This document shows, piece by piece, positions 1-11,802 of a stretch of DNA of 64,000 nucleotides (position 1 is the stretch's first letter; each line of letters opens with the position of its first letter). Below the pieces are notes generated by a model. It made no database searches and was not told the origin of the DNA. It was given only the letters and a program-made list of their open reading frames with translations. The translations under genes were made by a program, and so were the position numbers. The stretch is from Agelaius tricolor (lineage: Eukaryota > Chordata > Aves > Passeriformes > Icteridae), in NCBI GenBank assembly GCA_023055355.1, contig JALJCS010000039.1, forward strand, positions 1,256,001 to 1,320,000, written 5' to 3'.

Positions 1-1423
1 TGTTGGGAGGGGGGATGGGGGGTTGGGAAGAAGGGGAAGAAGGAGAGTGACAGAGACAGATGAAGTGAAAAACATCACCATTCCATGGATCCCATTGGCA
101 TACCATAAAATCCTCTTCTGGTCTTCTCTGTGGTGAGGTCTGGCAAAACGTAAGACTCCAATGGATTCATGCAGATTTGGGCAAGGTGGGACCTCCCAGG
201 TGCCTCCCTGGGGTGGGGCAAGTTGGACTCTGACTATTGCTACTTTCAAATAATATCAAATCTTTAGCATCTGTCTGTCCTTTGAGTCTGCCGTCAATTG
301 GCTTCTGGATTTTCAGATCTGTTGTGTTACTTTGCGTGCCCTGCAGTCGCCTGGTGCAAGGCCTCAGGAATGGGTCTGGGGGCACTGTGGAGGTCTTTGA
401 TGGGAGGTTTGTGTGCAAACCTGGCCTCAGCAGACGAGTCTGTGGCTATGACTTGCCCACCTTGAAGCCAGACAGAGCTGATTTTCAGGACAGCTGCTGG
501 GTTTGGCTTTGTTGTGGATAGGTTTTTCTCTGCAGCCTTGTTTACTTCTCCCCAGGCCTGAGCTACTGGGACAATAGTGTCACCTTTGTCTTGTCTCAAG
601 TTCCCTTCGGCAGCTTAACTCACAGTGCCAAGTTCCAGTCCAGAGGCATTTTCAGGGAAGGGTGGGCTTGGGTGGTCGCAGCCTCTTTATACAGTTTTGT
701 CCCAATGGGCAGAAAGTCCTTTATAACAAGTTTTAAGCCATTAGCCATAACATTCCAGTCTCTCCCAAGTCCTGTGAGGAGCAGCTGAGAGAGCAGGGGT
801 GCTTTAGCCAAAAGAAGAGGATATCCACTTCAGCTATTTTAAAGTAATATTTAGGCTGCAGCTTTGTCTGTTCTAACAATTCTTAATGTTCAGATTTTTA
901 GCTCCAGGTTTCAGTATGATCCATCTTTGAATTGCACAAGGCAGCCCTATAGTTCAAATAAAGTCCAACTAGAGGCCTAACATACTAGCTACTTACACCA
1001 AACAAGCACTTAGCTACTTTCAAATCATAGAAAATTTTTAGCACCAGTATATGCCTTGAATCTGCCATGAATTGAGTTCTGGATTTTCAGAGTTCCATTG
1101 TTGCTTCTTCCAGTTTTGTTGAGGCATTGTCACTCATCTGGGAGATCCTGCCTTCAAAATGGCTTCTGGATTCCCAAAGAAGACCTCGACACCTCGTCTT
1201 TTGTCCAGGGAAAGACTGACATCTTTCACTGTAAGTACCCACTGGGCTGTGTTAAGGCTGCAAACTGCCCTGGTGTCCCTGCTCTCCCTGCCCCTGCTTT
1301 AGTGCAAGCAAGAAAATGCTTTAAGTAGGTAATAAGCTGAAATATTCTAGTAAGGCTACGAAACGCAAGTAATAAATGACACAATTATGAAGGTTTCTTT
1401 TGAGGTGAACAGAGAGGGGGAAT
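1..1423 (+). mobile_element. Probable 3' internal part of an ERV, no intact gene
   Basis: The stretch ends in a purine-rich tract at about 1408-1422 followed directly by a TGTGGG LTR start, as at the 3' end of a provirus. Only short open frames occur and none resembles a retroviral protein I recognise. A degenerate direct repeat of about 95 bp occurs at 237-330 and 1011-1105. The ERV assignment rests on the polypurine tract and LTR edge only. An almost identical reverse copy is at 21906-23329. Confidence 0.4.
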
Positions 1424-2205
1424 TGTGGGAATCCACAAAACCAGAGGGTTTTGGGAAAGCTGTAAAAGGCAGCCTCAGATACAGTAGAACTGTGATTAGA
1501 GCTAAGCAGCTGCCATGAGATAGGTCAGCTGAAAAATTATTTTAAAAGTAGAAAAGCAAGGGCAAATAGAACAATGGTCTGTGTATTAAGGCTTGTCTAG
1601 AATAACTCTCTAAGCTACAGAAAAGTTTATTTAGCAAAATATTAGGAGGGTTAAGGCTTAATAATGGAGCTCTGTGCATTGTGCTTTAAGGCTTACAAGC
1701 AGGTATTGTATTCAAAATAAGCAAGCATTGGTTTAACCAAAGTTACGAGTGCTTATAGTGGTTGGATGGAACTGCTGTCAATGTGCTTTTGCTTTGTGTG
1801 ACTGGTCAAGAAACTTATAAAGGAAGTTGTAACATTAAGTTCTTGGTCTGCTGCCTGGGATGTGAGCTGCTGGCATCTTCCCATTGTCATAACCATGTAA
1901 TGAGAGTGATGCTGGAAAAGAAAACAGCTCAAGGCAGTTCCACAGCAGCCCTGTCCCGTTTGTGATTTGTAAATAGCCCCCTGCTGGTGTCAAGACCAAG
2001 CTGCCCTTGGGCACCTGAGCATGTTGGGGCGGAAGCTCAAACTCTGCCCAAAGCTCTGTGAGACAGGGCTGGTCCCAGCTGGAAGAGCTTCCAAAGCAGC
2101 TGTTCTCTCCCAGCTCCTGTGTGGGCACGGATCCAGCCCTGCAGACACAGTGTACAGCAAAGCAAGTTATCTGCTGCAGCACGTCCAGAAGAAAATGTCT
2201 CAGCA
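1424..2205 (+). mobile_element. ERV long terminal repeat (left arm)
   Basis: Starts TGTGGG immediately after a polypurine tract. A TATA-like box (TATAAAGG) lies near 1817. The 3' edge is not clear and may have been interrupted by the next LTR at 2210. The mirrored copy ends at 21905. Comparison of the two copies shows scattered substitutions and small indels. Confidence 0.55.
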
Positions 2206-2209
2206 CCTT

Positions 2210-2597
2210 TGTGTCCCAGATATCTTGTATGAAAAATCCTTTCCTTAGGATTTTTCCTCCTGAGAAGCTGAGAAGCCTCAGGAACAAAATGTAAACAATG
2301 ATTATCTGCTGCTGTGGAATGCAACAGGTGGATCTTGGATTGGCCGATGTTGGATGTTTGTAATTAATGGCCAATCACAGCCCAGCTGGCTAAGACAGAG
2401 AGTCCAGGCCAGAAGCCTTTGTTATCATTCCTTCCTCTTCCTTTCTTAGCTAGCCTTCTGATGAAATCCTTTCTTCTATTCTTTTAGTGTAGTTTTAATA
2501 AATTATATATCACAAAATAATAAATCAAGCCTGCTGAACCATGGATTCAGATCCTCGTCTCTTCCCTCATCGTAAGACCCCTGTGAACACCATCCCA
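2210..2597 (+). mobile_element. Solo LTR, passerine-type, left arm
   Basis: Runs from TGTGTCCC to CATCCCA. The motif CCTTTG occurs at both edges (2206-2211 and 2598-2603), consistent with a target-site duplication. It carries an AT-rich core with an AATAAA-like signal near 2498 and is followed by non-LTR sequence. Relatives occur at 20732-21119 (inverted-repeat partner) and 23657-24016 (independent insertion). The type is common in songbird genomes; the family name was not verified. Confidence 0.75.
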
Positions 2598-2603
2598 CCT
2601 TTG

Positions 2604-4123
2604 TTCTGCAGGATGGTGGAAATCTTCCTGTGCTGGGAATTGTCCCCTGATTTTGGTTTACCATGTGTTGATGGTATCTCTCCCAAAGGAGTTGGCTTCT
2701 CTTGAAAGCTCTGGATTGGTAGGAATCTTGAGGGCTGTACAGTTCTTTCCTGCTCCCTGGAGCCAGGGCCACAAAGGTCCCTTGGTGTCTGGAGCTCACT
2801 TGACTGAAGATGCCCCACTGCTGAGGCTCTGTCCAGGAGATCCCTCTGTTTTCTTCTCTGCAGGGGTCTGTGAGCCCAGAGAGAGAAAACAAATGCTAAT
2901 TAACAGAGAGAACTACAACTTGGACACATTCCTGTGCTCCTCACTCTTGGTGCAGCGTTCCTTTCTTGCCTCTCTTGGACTCAGCCAGCAGTGATATCTC
3001 CTTGCTGTGAGTTCTCAGTGCTGTACAGGGATGGAGTCAGGGCAGTTCTGAGAGCTCCTGCCCATTCTTTGAAAAGGTCACTGCCTCAATCCAATGAACC
3101 TAAAGAGGAAAGAAATGCCCAAAGAGCAGCAATCCCCAACCATGTCACATGCAATCACGGAGAAGCTGATGGGACAGAGCCATGTGGTTGGAGTATGTGT
3201 ATTGCACTCTGTATTGTTAATTTATTGGTGCTGAGTATTTCAGCAAGCAACTTGCAGGGCTTCCAGGACTGTCCTGGACAATGTGATCACAAATTGTTCA
3301 CCAGTGCCACTTGTTGAAGAAAAGCCTTTCTGAACAAGCCCACCTCTGAGGCTCTAGCTGGTTTATTTTTGCCTTTCAGCTGCTTCCCTCTAAGTTCCTG
3401 TGGGAGAAGCTTCACAACATGAAGAAGAAGGCCAGCACTGGCAGGAGTTTTCTACCCAGAATTGGCCCATGTGTAGAGCTGGGGAAGACTGGTCCAATGG
3501 TAGCCTTTTCCTGCTCTTCTCCTTTCTGTTTGATGGGAAGTTTGAAGAGGGTGTGTGCTTGTGACAGGCTTGCCTCCAGCCAAAGACCTCAGTGTGCAGG
3601 TGCTGTTGTCATTGCAAGCTGCTGTTAGAGGTGGGCTGGGAGTCCTGATCTGCACTCAGCCAACACAAATAAGCTCTGCTGAAGCTGCCTAAGTGTAGCT
3701 GCCATTGCTGAAACAATGGGGGGAAGGCTGGGGACACAAAGGCACAGCACTGCCATGTGCCATTCTCCTGCTGAAGGAGCCACCTCTTGCTTAGGTGTGG
3801 TCACCATCAAATGCTCGGGGTCACAGGATTCCCTCTGGAGTGGCAGCATTGGTCTTGGAAGGCCGAGGACCTGCAGGAATGACTTCAGCTTTAACAAAAC
3901 AAATTGCTTTTATGCTTTGGGCTGGAACAATGTGTTGGAGCCTGAGGGGGTGTTAGATTTTGCAGGCTGCCAGATGTACAGGGGACTGGCCCTGGGCAGA
4001 GGGGAATGGATGTGCTTTATCTGGATCAGTGCCTTCTTGGAGGTGCGTTTAAAGCTGCTTTTCTGGCAGGACTGGCTCAGTAGAAAGCACAGTCCCAACG
4101 AGGAGGTGACTGAGGTGGGCTGT
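2604..4123. other. Non-coding arm sequence, nothing recognised
   Basis: About 1.5 kb of moderately AT-rich sequence present in both arms. An open stretch at 3716-4135 (139 codons) exists in both arms with similar sequence, but it has no recognisable domain, splice context or codon signature, so I do not call it a gene. No RNA gene or repeat family was recognised. Confidence 0.5.
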
Positions 4124-4773
4124 TGTTTTGAATGAGGTCCCTATATGTCTAATTTAATAAACCAACATTAGAATTGAGCAGCAATTTTAATTGAGCAGCA
4201 ATTTGATATGAAATAATGCAATCAAATATAATCAAGCAGATACAAAATAATTTGGCAGTGGTTTGGATAAAGCATAAGCAAAACCAGTCAGGATACAGGG
4301 GGCTTTTCTCACCCTGCCTCCCATACAAAAGATAAAGAATCCAAAGACAACTTCTAGACTGGATGCTAATACATATTCATCAATAATTTTCTGTCAATCT
4401 CCTCCTATTTTTGATTCTTGAAATCTATGTCCTTTGAACAACCTCACAAGCTGCACATGCACCCCAAGTCTTGTGCTATAGAAGCCAGCATTATATTCCA
4501 AAAAGAAGCCTTATGATTTCATAGATACCTGGAATCATCCCAATTTTGTCCATTTCAAGGCCGATTCTTTCATTATCCTGAGGCCTATTGCCTTTTGGGA
4601 TGTGACTTATCTCAAACTACATCCTGCATCCTGTTTTCTCATGAACATCTGAAAACATCTGTTTTGTGTCACTAATTCCATATCCTTTTCTTCTATTACT
4701 TTTAAACAAATATTTTCTAAAATATTTAAAATATAGTTACAAGTGTTAGCACGAATCAGATTCATCTATCACA
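4124..4773 (-). mobile_element. LTR at the rDNA boundary, left arm (deleted form)
   Basis: AT-rich LTR running TGTTTTGAATG to CTATCACA on the plus strand. It is related to the LTR inside the second MROH gene at 48947-49672: both contain AGCAATTTTAATT near one end and AGCACGAATCA near the other. Orientation is inferred from that relative. Compared with its mirror at 18456-19200 it lacks 95 bp. About 120 bp of unclassified sequence separates it from the first rDNA-like base. Confidence 0.6.
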
Positions 4774-4891
4774 GTGTTGAGCAAGAAATTGGCAGCAAGA
4801 GCCATGTAACACACTGGTTAAGGATTGCCCAGACAAAGCAGGGGAGAGTTTTCTCCAAGCAATGCCTCTGCTCCAGAATCATTTGCTGTTG

Positions 4892-6799
4892 TTTTGGGCC
4901 CGTGGGTCCGCCTCGGCGGCGGCGGTGATCCCCAGCCCGCATTGTTGGAGCCATCGCCCTTCCTCGGCCTTAAGCCGGGGACCCGCGTTGTGGCGGGCAG
5001 AATTTTTTGGCCTAGTTTGATTTTTTTTTTTTTTTTTTTACGGGCCTGGCACCCAACGGAGAGACCCCCGGACTGGTCCTGGGCGAGGTGGTGGCGCCTC
5101 GCCTACCTCGGTCATGGCCGGATCGACTGAGCCGCTTATGCTGAGCGGGGCCGGGTTTGCCACGCCGGGTCTGTTGCTTTTTGTTGAGGCGGGCGGAGTT
5201 GGTGGGGTGCCCGCCAGGCCTCCGTGGGCCTTTTTATTTTTCTCTTGCGGCCCTAAGCTGTGGCACCGAGAAGCGTTGCGACGAAGGCGCGAGCGGGATG
5301 CCGGTGGGTCAGTCGTGGGGGGGTAGTGAGGCGCGTACCTCGGCCGCCCTCCCCCCCCGGGTTTTCGGCCCCGCGGCCCCCGTGGCTAGCACGAGTCGTT
5401 TCGAAGGCGCCTCCGTGTGCCTTTTTTGTCGTGCCGTCCCCCAGCTTTTTTTTCCGGAAGGGAAAGCCGACCACCACGAGGCTGTGTGAAAGCCGGTGGC
5501 CCGTGGCGCCAGGTCGGTGGCACTTTTTCTCGCACACTCGGCCGGGTTCCCCAGACTTGAAGGCAGGGGGGGGGGGGGGCGCTGAGTCCCCCCCCAGCCT
5601 GGCGGGGGCCAGTCCAGTCCCGCTGTTGCCTAGCCAAAAGGGGAGCCGTTTTTGGCTGTGGGCGGGTGGCGGCGCCCCCCGCGCTCCTCTGCTGCCACGA
5701 GTGATCCGATCCGCAGGTGGGCTGGGTGGCCATTGCCGTTGTCCCAGGAGCGTGGCCGTGGGGCCCTTGTCGCCGTCGGCGCGGCTCATTCCGAGCTGTG
5801 TGATGGCCGCGTGGCCCTGCGAGTCTTCAGGTGTCCTTAAAAAACCACGTGAGGTGCCGGTCCCGGTCCCTGTCCCGGTAGTGCCCATGTGGGTGCCGGC
5901 CATGAGCACTGCAAGGCAGCGGTGTGGCTGGAGCCGAGCCACGAGAAGGGAGAGAGATGAGAGAGAAAAAAGAGAGGGGGCGAAAGTGCCTGAACTTGAT
6001 GGCGCGCGGACACGGGTGGAACAGAGCCCGGTCCGCGCGCTCCTTTGCCGTTCTGCTGCCTGCTGCAGAGTGAGCCGCCCTGGCTGAAAAGGGGCCTCAG
6101 TGTTCGGGCCGCGCCCGCCGCGTCGGGTCGCTGCCTCCTCTAGCACATCCAGTGCTTTCCGCATGGCCCGGTGGGGGGACGCGCTGGGACAGGGTTTGCT
6201 CCCTGTGAGCAGGGCCCTGCTCGGCCCAACCTTGCCGTTGGCTGGTCGCTCGCCCGCGACCTTTCGGCGGGCGGGTTTTTCTCGGCTTTGGTGGGGGGGC
6301 GGCTCAGCCCCGGCCGAGCCCTGTTCCGTGCACTGCGCGCATCATTTCGAGTGCAAGGCCAAGTCTTGAACCGGGGCGTGGGCCCCAGGAAACAAAAGCG
6401 CCAGAGAGAGAGAGAGAGTGAGAGACGAAGCCTCGTGCTTCATCCGAGTGGCGAAAAGCCATGCAGCGGTCCCGGCTCCTTGCCCGCGGCGTCGCGGGAA
6501 GGGCAGGCCGCTGGGGTTGGCCGTCGCCAAGGGGCGTCTCCCGCTCGTGGCGCCGTTCCCCGCCCCAGGCCCCGCCAGGCCGCGATGCAGCTGGCTGCCG
6601 CCCCTGCCTCTGGCGCCTGTCACCGCCATGCCGCTGCCGTGTCTTCGTCCGCGATGCTGCTCCTGCGGGTCGGAGCGGCAAAAGGAGCCTGGGGGGGTCA
6701 GGGTTTGGCGCGGGTCGAGTTTGCCAGCAGGCCAGGCACATCTGGGTGCTCCGTCCAAGCGCTCGCGCGACGCTTCACAGCGCCGCCGTAGCTGGCGGC
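4892..6799 (+). other. rDNA 5' external transcribed spacer (left copy)
   Basis: Very GC- and CpG-rich sequence directly upstream of 18S, with purine runs at about 5940-5985 and 6400-6425. It matches the reverse complement of 16261-18335 at very roughly 85-90%, with many differences at CpG sites. The outer edge falls where similarity to ordinary flanking sequence begins, so the RNA polymerase I start and upstream promoter are probably missing or unrecognisable. Long open frames here are GC-rich artefacts. Confidence 0.75.
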
Positions 6800-7940
6800 T
6801 ACCTGGTTGATCCTGCCAGTAGTATATGCTTGTCTCAAAGCTTAAGCAATGCATGTCTAAGTACACACGGGAGGTACAGTGAAACTGCGAATGGCTCATT
6901 AAATCAGTTATGGTTCCTTTTGTCGCTCCTCTCCCGCTCCTTGCATAACTGTGGTAATTCTAGAGCTAATACATGCCGACGAGCGCCGACCTCCGGGGAC
7001 GCGTGTATTTATCAGACCAAAACCAACCCGCGCCCGCCCGGCAGCTTTGGTGACTCCAGATAACCTCGAGCCGATCGCACGCCCCCGTGGTGGCGACGAC
7101 CCATTTGAATGTCTGCCCTATCAACTTTCGATGGTACTGTCTGTGCCTATCATGGTGACCACGGGTGACGGGGAATCAGGGTTCGATTCTGGAGAGGGAG
7201 CCTGAGAAACGGCTACAACTTCCAAGGAAGGCAGCAGGCACGCAAATTATCCACTCCTGACCCGGGGAGGTAGTGACGAAAAATAACAATACAGGACTCT
7301 TTCGAGGCCCTGTAATTGGAATGAGCGCATTTTAAATCCTTGAGCGAGGATCCCTTGGAGGGCAAGTCTGATGCCAGCAGCCATGGTAATTCCAGCTCCA
7401 ATAGCGTATCTTAAAGCTGCTGCAGTTAAAAAGCTCGTAGTTGGATCTTGGGCTCGAGCTGGCGGTCTGCTGGGAGGCGAGCCACCACTTGTCCCAGCCC
7501 CTGCCTCTTGGCGCCCCCTCGATGCTCTTAGCTGAGTGTCCCATGGGGCCCGAAGCGTTTACTTTGAGAAAATTAGAGTGTTCAAAGCAGGCCGGCCACC
7601 GGCATACTGCAGCTAGGAATAATGGAATAGGACTCCGGCTAGATTTTGTTGGTTTTCGGAAACGGGACCATGATTAAGAGGGACGGCCGGGGGCATTGGT
7701 ATTGTGCCGCTAGAGGTGAAATTCTTGGACCGGCGCAAGACGGCCTAGAGCGAAAGCATTTGCCAAGAATGTTTTCATTAATCAAGAACGAAAGTCGGAG
7801 GTTCGAAGACGATCAGATACCGTTGTAGTTCCAACCATAAACGATGCTGACTGGCAATCCGGCGGCGTTATTCCCATGACCCGCCGGGCAGCTCCTGGGA
7901 AACCCAAGGCTTTCGGTTCCGGGGGGAGTATGGTTGCAAA

Positions 7941-7982
<42 letters not shown>

Positions 7983-8425
7983 TGAGCCTGCGGCTTAATT
8001 TGACTCAACACGGGAAACCTCACCCGGCCCACACACGGACAGGATTGACAGATTGAGAGCTCTTTCTTGATTCCGTGGGTGGTGGTGCATGGCTGTTCTT
8101 AGTTGGTGGAGCGATTTGTCTGGTTAATTCCGATAAGGAACAAGACTCTGGCATGCTAACTAGTTACGCGACCCCCGAGCGGTCGGCGTCCAACTTCTTA
8201 GAGGGACAAGTGGTGTTCAGCCACCCGAGATTGAGCAATAACAGGTCTGTGATGCCCTTAGATGTCTGGGGCCGCATGTGGGCTACACTGGCTGGCTCAG
8301 CTTGTGCCTACCCTCTGCCGGCAGGCGCGGGTAACCCGTTGAAGCCCATTGGTGATGGGGATCGGGGATTGCAATTCTTCCCCGTGAACGAGGAATTCCC
8401 AGTAAGTGCAGGTCATAAGCTCACA

Positions 8426-8459
<34 letters not shown>

Positions 8460-8471
8460 ATCCCTACTACA

Positions 8472-8503
<32 letters not shown>

Positions 8504-8561
8504 CCCCTACGGGATTGGCCACGGCCCTGCCGGATTGTCGAGAAGACGGTCGAACTTGAAA

Positions 8562-8595
<34 letters not shown>

Positions 8596-8622
8596 ATAGG
8601 TAAACCTGCGGAAGCATCATTA
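6800..8622 (+). rRNA. 18S rRNA, full length but degenerate (left copy)
   Basis: Begins TACCTGGTTGATCCTGCC and ends near GAAGCATCATTA, about 1823 nt, the normal vertebrate length. It is recognisable throughout but carries changes at nearly invariant positions. The 530-loop GCCGCGGTAA reads GCCATGGTAA at about 7379. The 3' end reads CCATAGGTAAACC and GAAGCATC where functional genes have CCGTAGGTGAACC and GAAGGATC. Many changes are CpG to TpG or CpA. It is therefore best viewed as a pseudogene, although no large deletion is present. It lies between its own ETS and a truncated ITS1. Confidence 0.93.
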
Positions 8623-8941
8623 CCGGTGGGGCTCGGCGCCCGCCGCGTCATGCCAGGCTGTCTGGCAGGCCGCGCACGCGCGGTGTCACTCACACGCCCG
8701 CTTCGTTCGCACGCTCGGCCCCCAGCTGCTGACCCCCGTCGGCACCGGGGGCCACACGCCCTTCTCCTTCGCCGCGCGCTGTCAGCCCCAGAGAGAGAGT
8801 GAGCGGAGGCGCGCGGTACCTCCGGGCGCGGGGGGTCGGAAGGGGGAGAGGGGGAAAAAGCCACTTGGCGCAGCAAAGCGCACCACATGCGCCCGCCACC
8901 ATGCCCGCAGGCGGGACTCTCCCTACGCTACACCGCACGTC
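8623..8941 (+). other. ITS1, first ~320 bp only
   Basis: Follows 18S directly and matches the reverse complement of about 14129-14438. It stops in the middle of ITS1, where the sequence switches to 28S on the opposite strand. The switch point is covered by a short stretch (CGTC..GGCC) similar in both parents. Confidence 0.85.
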
Positions 8942-9304
8942 GTGGCCCGACGCTCCAGCGCCATCCATTTTCAGGGCTAGTTGATTCGACAGGTGAATTG
9001 TTACACACTCCTTAGTGGATTCCAGCTTCCATGGCCACCGTCCTGCTGTCTAGATCAACCAACACCTTTTCTGTGCTCTGATGAGCGTCAGCATCGGGCG
9101 CCTTAACCTGGCGTTCGGTTCATCCCGCAGCACCAGTTCTGCCTACCAAAAGTGGCCCACTGAGCATTCGCATTCCACGGCGCGGCTCCACGCCAGCAAG
9201 CCAGCCCCCTTACCCATTGAAAGTTTGAGAATAGGTTGAGATCGTTTCGGCCCCAAGACCTCTAATCATTCGCTTCACCGGGTAAAACTGCCCATTGCCG
9301 AGTC

Positions 9305-9357
<53 letters not shown>

Positions 9358-10755
9358 AGTCTTTCGCCCCTAGACCCGGGTCGGACGACCGATTTGCACA
9401 TCAGGACCGCTACGGACCTCCACCAGAGTTTCCTCTGGCTTCGCCCTGCCCAAGCATAGTTCACCATCTTTCAGGTCCTAGCACGGATGCTCACGCTCCA
9501 CCTCCCTGGCCCCGCGAGGGGTCGGCGGGCGAGACGGGCCGGTGGTGTGCCCGGGGCTGCCAGGCACGACACATGCCCCGGGATCCCACCTCAGCCAGCG
9601 CGCGCCGGCCCTCACCTTCATTGCACCGTGGGCTTTCGACGACGGCCCCTGACTCGCACACGTGCTAGACTCCTTGGTCCGTGTTTCAAGATGGGTCGAG
9701 TGGGTAGCCGACATCGCCGTGGACCCTGGGCACCGGCGCGCGGCCCGTCAAGCCCAGCCCTGGGGCGCCACATGGTTGGGGCACACTGAGGACAGTCCAC
9801 CCCAGTTTACAGCAGCGCTGGGGGCCGGCGGGCCCGGCCCCTGCGCCCCCGCATGAAATGCTGCGCTGCGGGGATGCCGCCCCCGCCCCCCCCACCCCGG
9901 GAGGGGGAGGGGGGGGGGGGAAAGTGACACCCCCCGCCACGGTGCTACCGATGGGGGGGGAGGAGGGCGCAGCGGCGGTCCTCTCCCTCGGCCCAGGGAT
10001 TCAGCGAGACCTGCTGCCCGGGGGCTGTAACACCCGCAGCCGCTCGCACGGCGTCAGGCCACCTGCCTGCCAGAGGCCTTCCCAGCCAACCCGGAGCTGG
10101 TCGCGGCGCACCACCGTGGAGGAAATGCACCCGGCCAGGGCTGGCCGCCGGCCGGGTGGCGGTCACCGCACTAGCCCGCCCCCCTCCGGCCTGCCCCCGT
10201 GGACGGGGTTCGCCTGGGGGACAGAGGGGAGGCAGAGGCGAGGATCCGCCAAGCCCGCGCCGGCCGACCACAACTCGCCGGGTTGAATCCTCCAGGCGGA
10301 CTCCGCGGGCCCCACCCGTTTACCTCTTCACGGTTTCACGCCCTCTTGAACTCTCTCTTCAAAGTTCTTTTCAACTTTCCCTTATGGTACTTGTTGGCTA
10401 TCGGTCTCGTGCCGCTATTTAGCCTTAGATGGAGTTTACCACCCGCTTTGGGCTGCATTCCCAAGCAACCCGACTCTGAGAAGCCCCGGGCTCGGCGCGC
10501 CGGGGGGCCGCTACTGGCCTCACATTGTCCACGGGCTGCGGTCTTGATCACAACGACTTGGGTCCCCCAAGAGCGCCGCCGGGGAGGGGGGCTTCTGTAC
10601 GCCACATGTCCCGCGCCCCACCGTGGGGCGGGGATTCAGCGCTGGGCTTTTCCCTCTTCGCTCGCCGTTACTGAGGGAATCCTTGTTAGTTTCTTTTCCT
10701 CCGCTGACTAATATGCTTAAATTCAGCGGGTCGCCACATCTGATCTGAGGTCGCA
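8942..10755 (-). rRNA. 28S rRNA, 5' third (partial)
   Basis: The 5' end is at about 10755: the reverse strand reads GCGACCTCAGATCAG followed by the conserved start of the large-subunit rRNA core. It continues through conserved core and GC-rich expansion segments (G/C runs around 9890-9970) to GGCGCTGGAGCGTCGGGCC at about 8942. Roughly the first 1.8 kb of a normal 28S of 4 kb or more is present; the rest is missing because the unit is joined to inverted ITS1. It is co-linear with ITS2 and 5.8S to its right. Confidence 0.92.
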
Positions 10756-11643
10756 AGCCCAAAGCTTGGCCGCGCCGCGCGCGGGGGCACGTGCGGAGAC
10801 AGCCACCTTGTCTACCCCGCCCGCTACACTGCCCGCTCCCCTCCTCTCCGCGCTCCCAGAGGGAGTTGGAGAGAGAGACAGTGCACGCGCGCGCGAGTGA
10901 GCAACAAGGAGACGGAGAGCCCCATCCTGGAGAAAAGAACCAAAAAGGGAGCGCAGCGGAGACGGCCCCGAGTGGGAGGACTGGCTGGGCAGCGGCCCGT
11001 GTGACGGCCTCGGAGGGGAAAGAGAGAGGAACAACGGCGCCCCTCGGTGCACTCCAAAACTGCGACAGAAGAGGAGGGGTCGGGTGAAGGGAGGAAGGGA
11101 TCGGAACCCCCGTCCCCGGCGCTCTTGCCTTGCGCGCGCGCATGGCAGCATGGCACGGTACCGCTGCGGTACCCACCCGCAGACAGCCGCCCAGGAAGTG
11201 GGGGGAGGCCGGGGGCGAGGCCCGCGCCTCGCCTCCCCTTCTCGCCCTCCTCTCTCTTTGTCTTGGCCCTCGGCAGCGCCTTTCGACGCTGTCTCTCGCT
11301 CTCCCCAGGCTGCCGTGCCACCGCATGCGCGGCACGATCCTGGTGAGGACGCGCTCTGCCCCAGTGGCTCGCTTCGGGAGCGGGGAGCTATGGAGCGCTC
11401 CCCGAGTCTGCATTTAGGGGGACAAAGGCCCTGCACGGCGCCGCCACCACCGCTGCCGCCGCCGCCCACCGGGCCACAGGGAAGTGATCGAGGCCGCCTA
11501 GGGAAACACTTCCCTTGCTGAACCCCTGACCGCCTTCCCTCTGGGCACCGGCAGGACGCCGCCGCTGCCCGCCGCGGGCAACGGGCCTGCGAGGTGGCCC
11601 TAGCCGCACCACCAGGGTGGCCCCCGGACAGCGACTGAACGTC
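10756..11643 (-). other. ITS2 (first unit)
   Basis: GC-rich spacer between 28S and 5.8S on the minus strand, about 890 bp. It is clearly homologous to 60946-61823. Long open frames on both strands are composition artefacts. Confidence 0.85.
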
Positions 11644-11699
11644 AAGCGACGCTCAGACAGGCGTAGCCCCGGGAGGAACCCGGGGCTGCAAGTGCCTTG

Positions 11700-11734
<35 letters not shown>

Positions 11735-11741
11735 TTAATTT

Positions 11742-11800
<59 letters not shown>
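11644..11800 (-). rRNA. 5.8S rRNA (first unit)
   Basis: 157 nt, the normal length. The reverse strand contains CTTAGCGGTGGATCACTCGG, AAGAACGCAGCTAGCTGCG and the GC-rich hairpin that ends the molecule. Only a few differences from a typical vertebrate 5.8S are seen, making this the best-preserved rRNA in the window. Confidence 0.96.

Positions 11801-11802
<2 letters not shown>

Larger units (their letters stand above)
1..8941. repeat. Left arm of rDNA-containing inverted repeat
   Basis: This whole segment recurs in reverse complement at about 14129-23329. Matching points in the outer part sum to 23329 (for example the LTR edge at 1424 pairs with 21905). The outermost 1.3 kb is almost identical between arms, the middle is about 95-97% by eye, and the ETS is clearly lower. 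The match is still running at position 1, so the arm probably continues beyond the window. The inner end lies in ITS1 at about 8941. Confidence 0.93.

Noticed and set aside
3716..4135. 139-codon frame present in both rDNA-palindrome arms
   Set aside because: No recognisable domain or gene context, and conservation is explained by the recent inverted duplication.
5253..6164. Long open frame of about 300 codons on the minus strand in the ETS
   Set aside because: Opposite strand of a GC-rich rDNA spacer, with overlapping open frames in several phases. Not conserved intact in the right arm; composition artefact.
8075..8599. 174-codon frame, mirrored at 14462-14986
   Set aside because: Lies within 18S rRNA in both copies; conserved because the rRNA is conserved.
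10520..11413. Long open frames over ITS2 and 28S
   Set aside because: They overlap ITS2 and 28S on both strands and arise from high GC content. Same reasoning for frames at 12348-13058, 13501-14385, 62196-63176 and 62453-63472.
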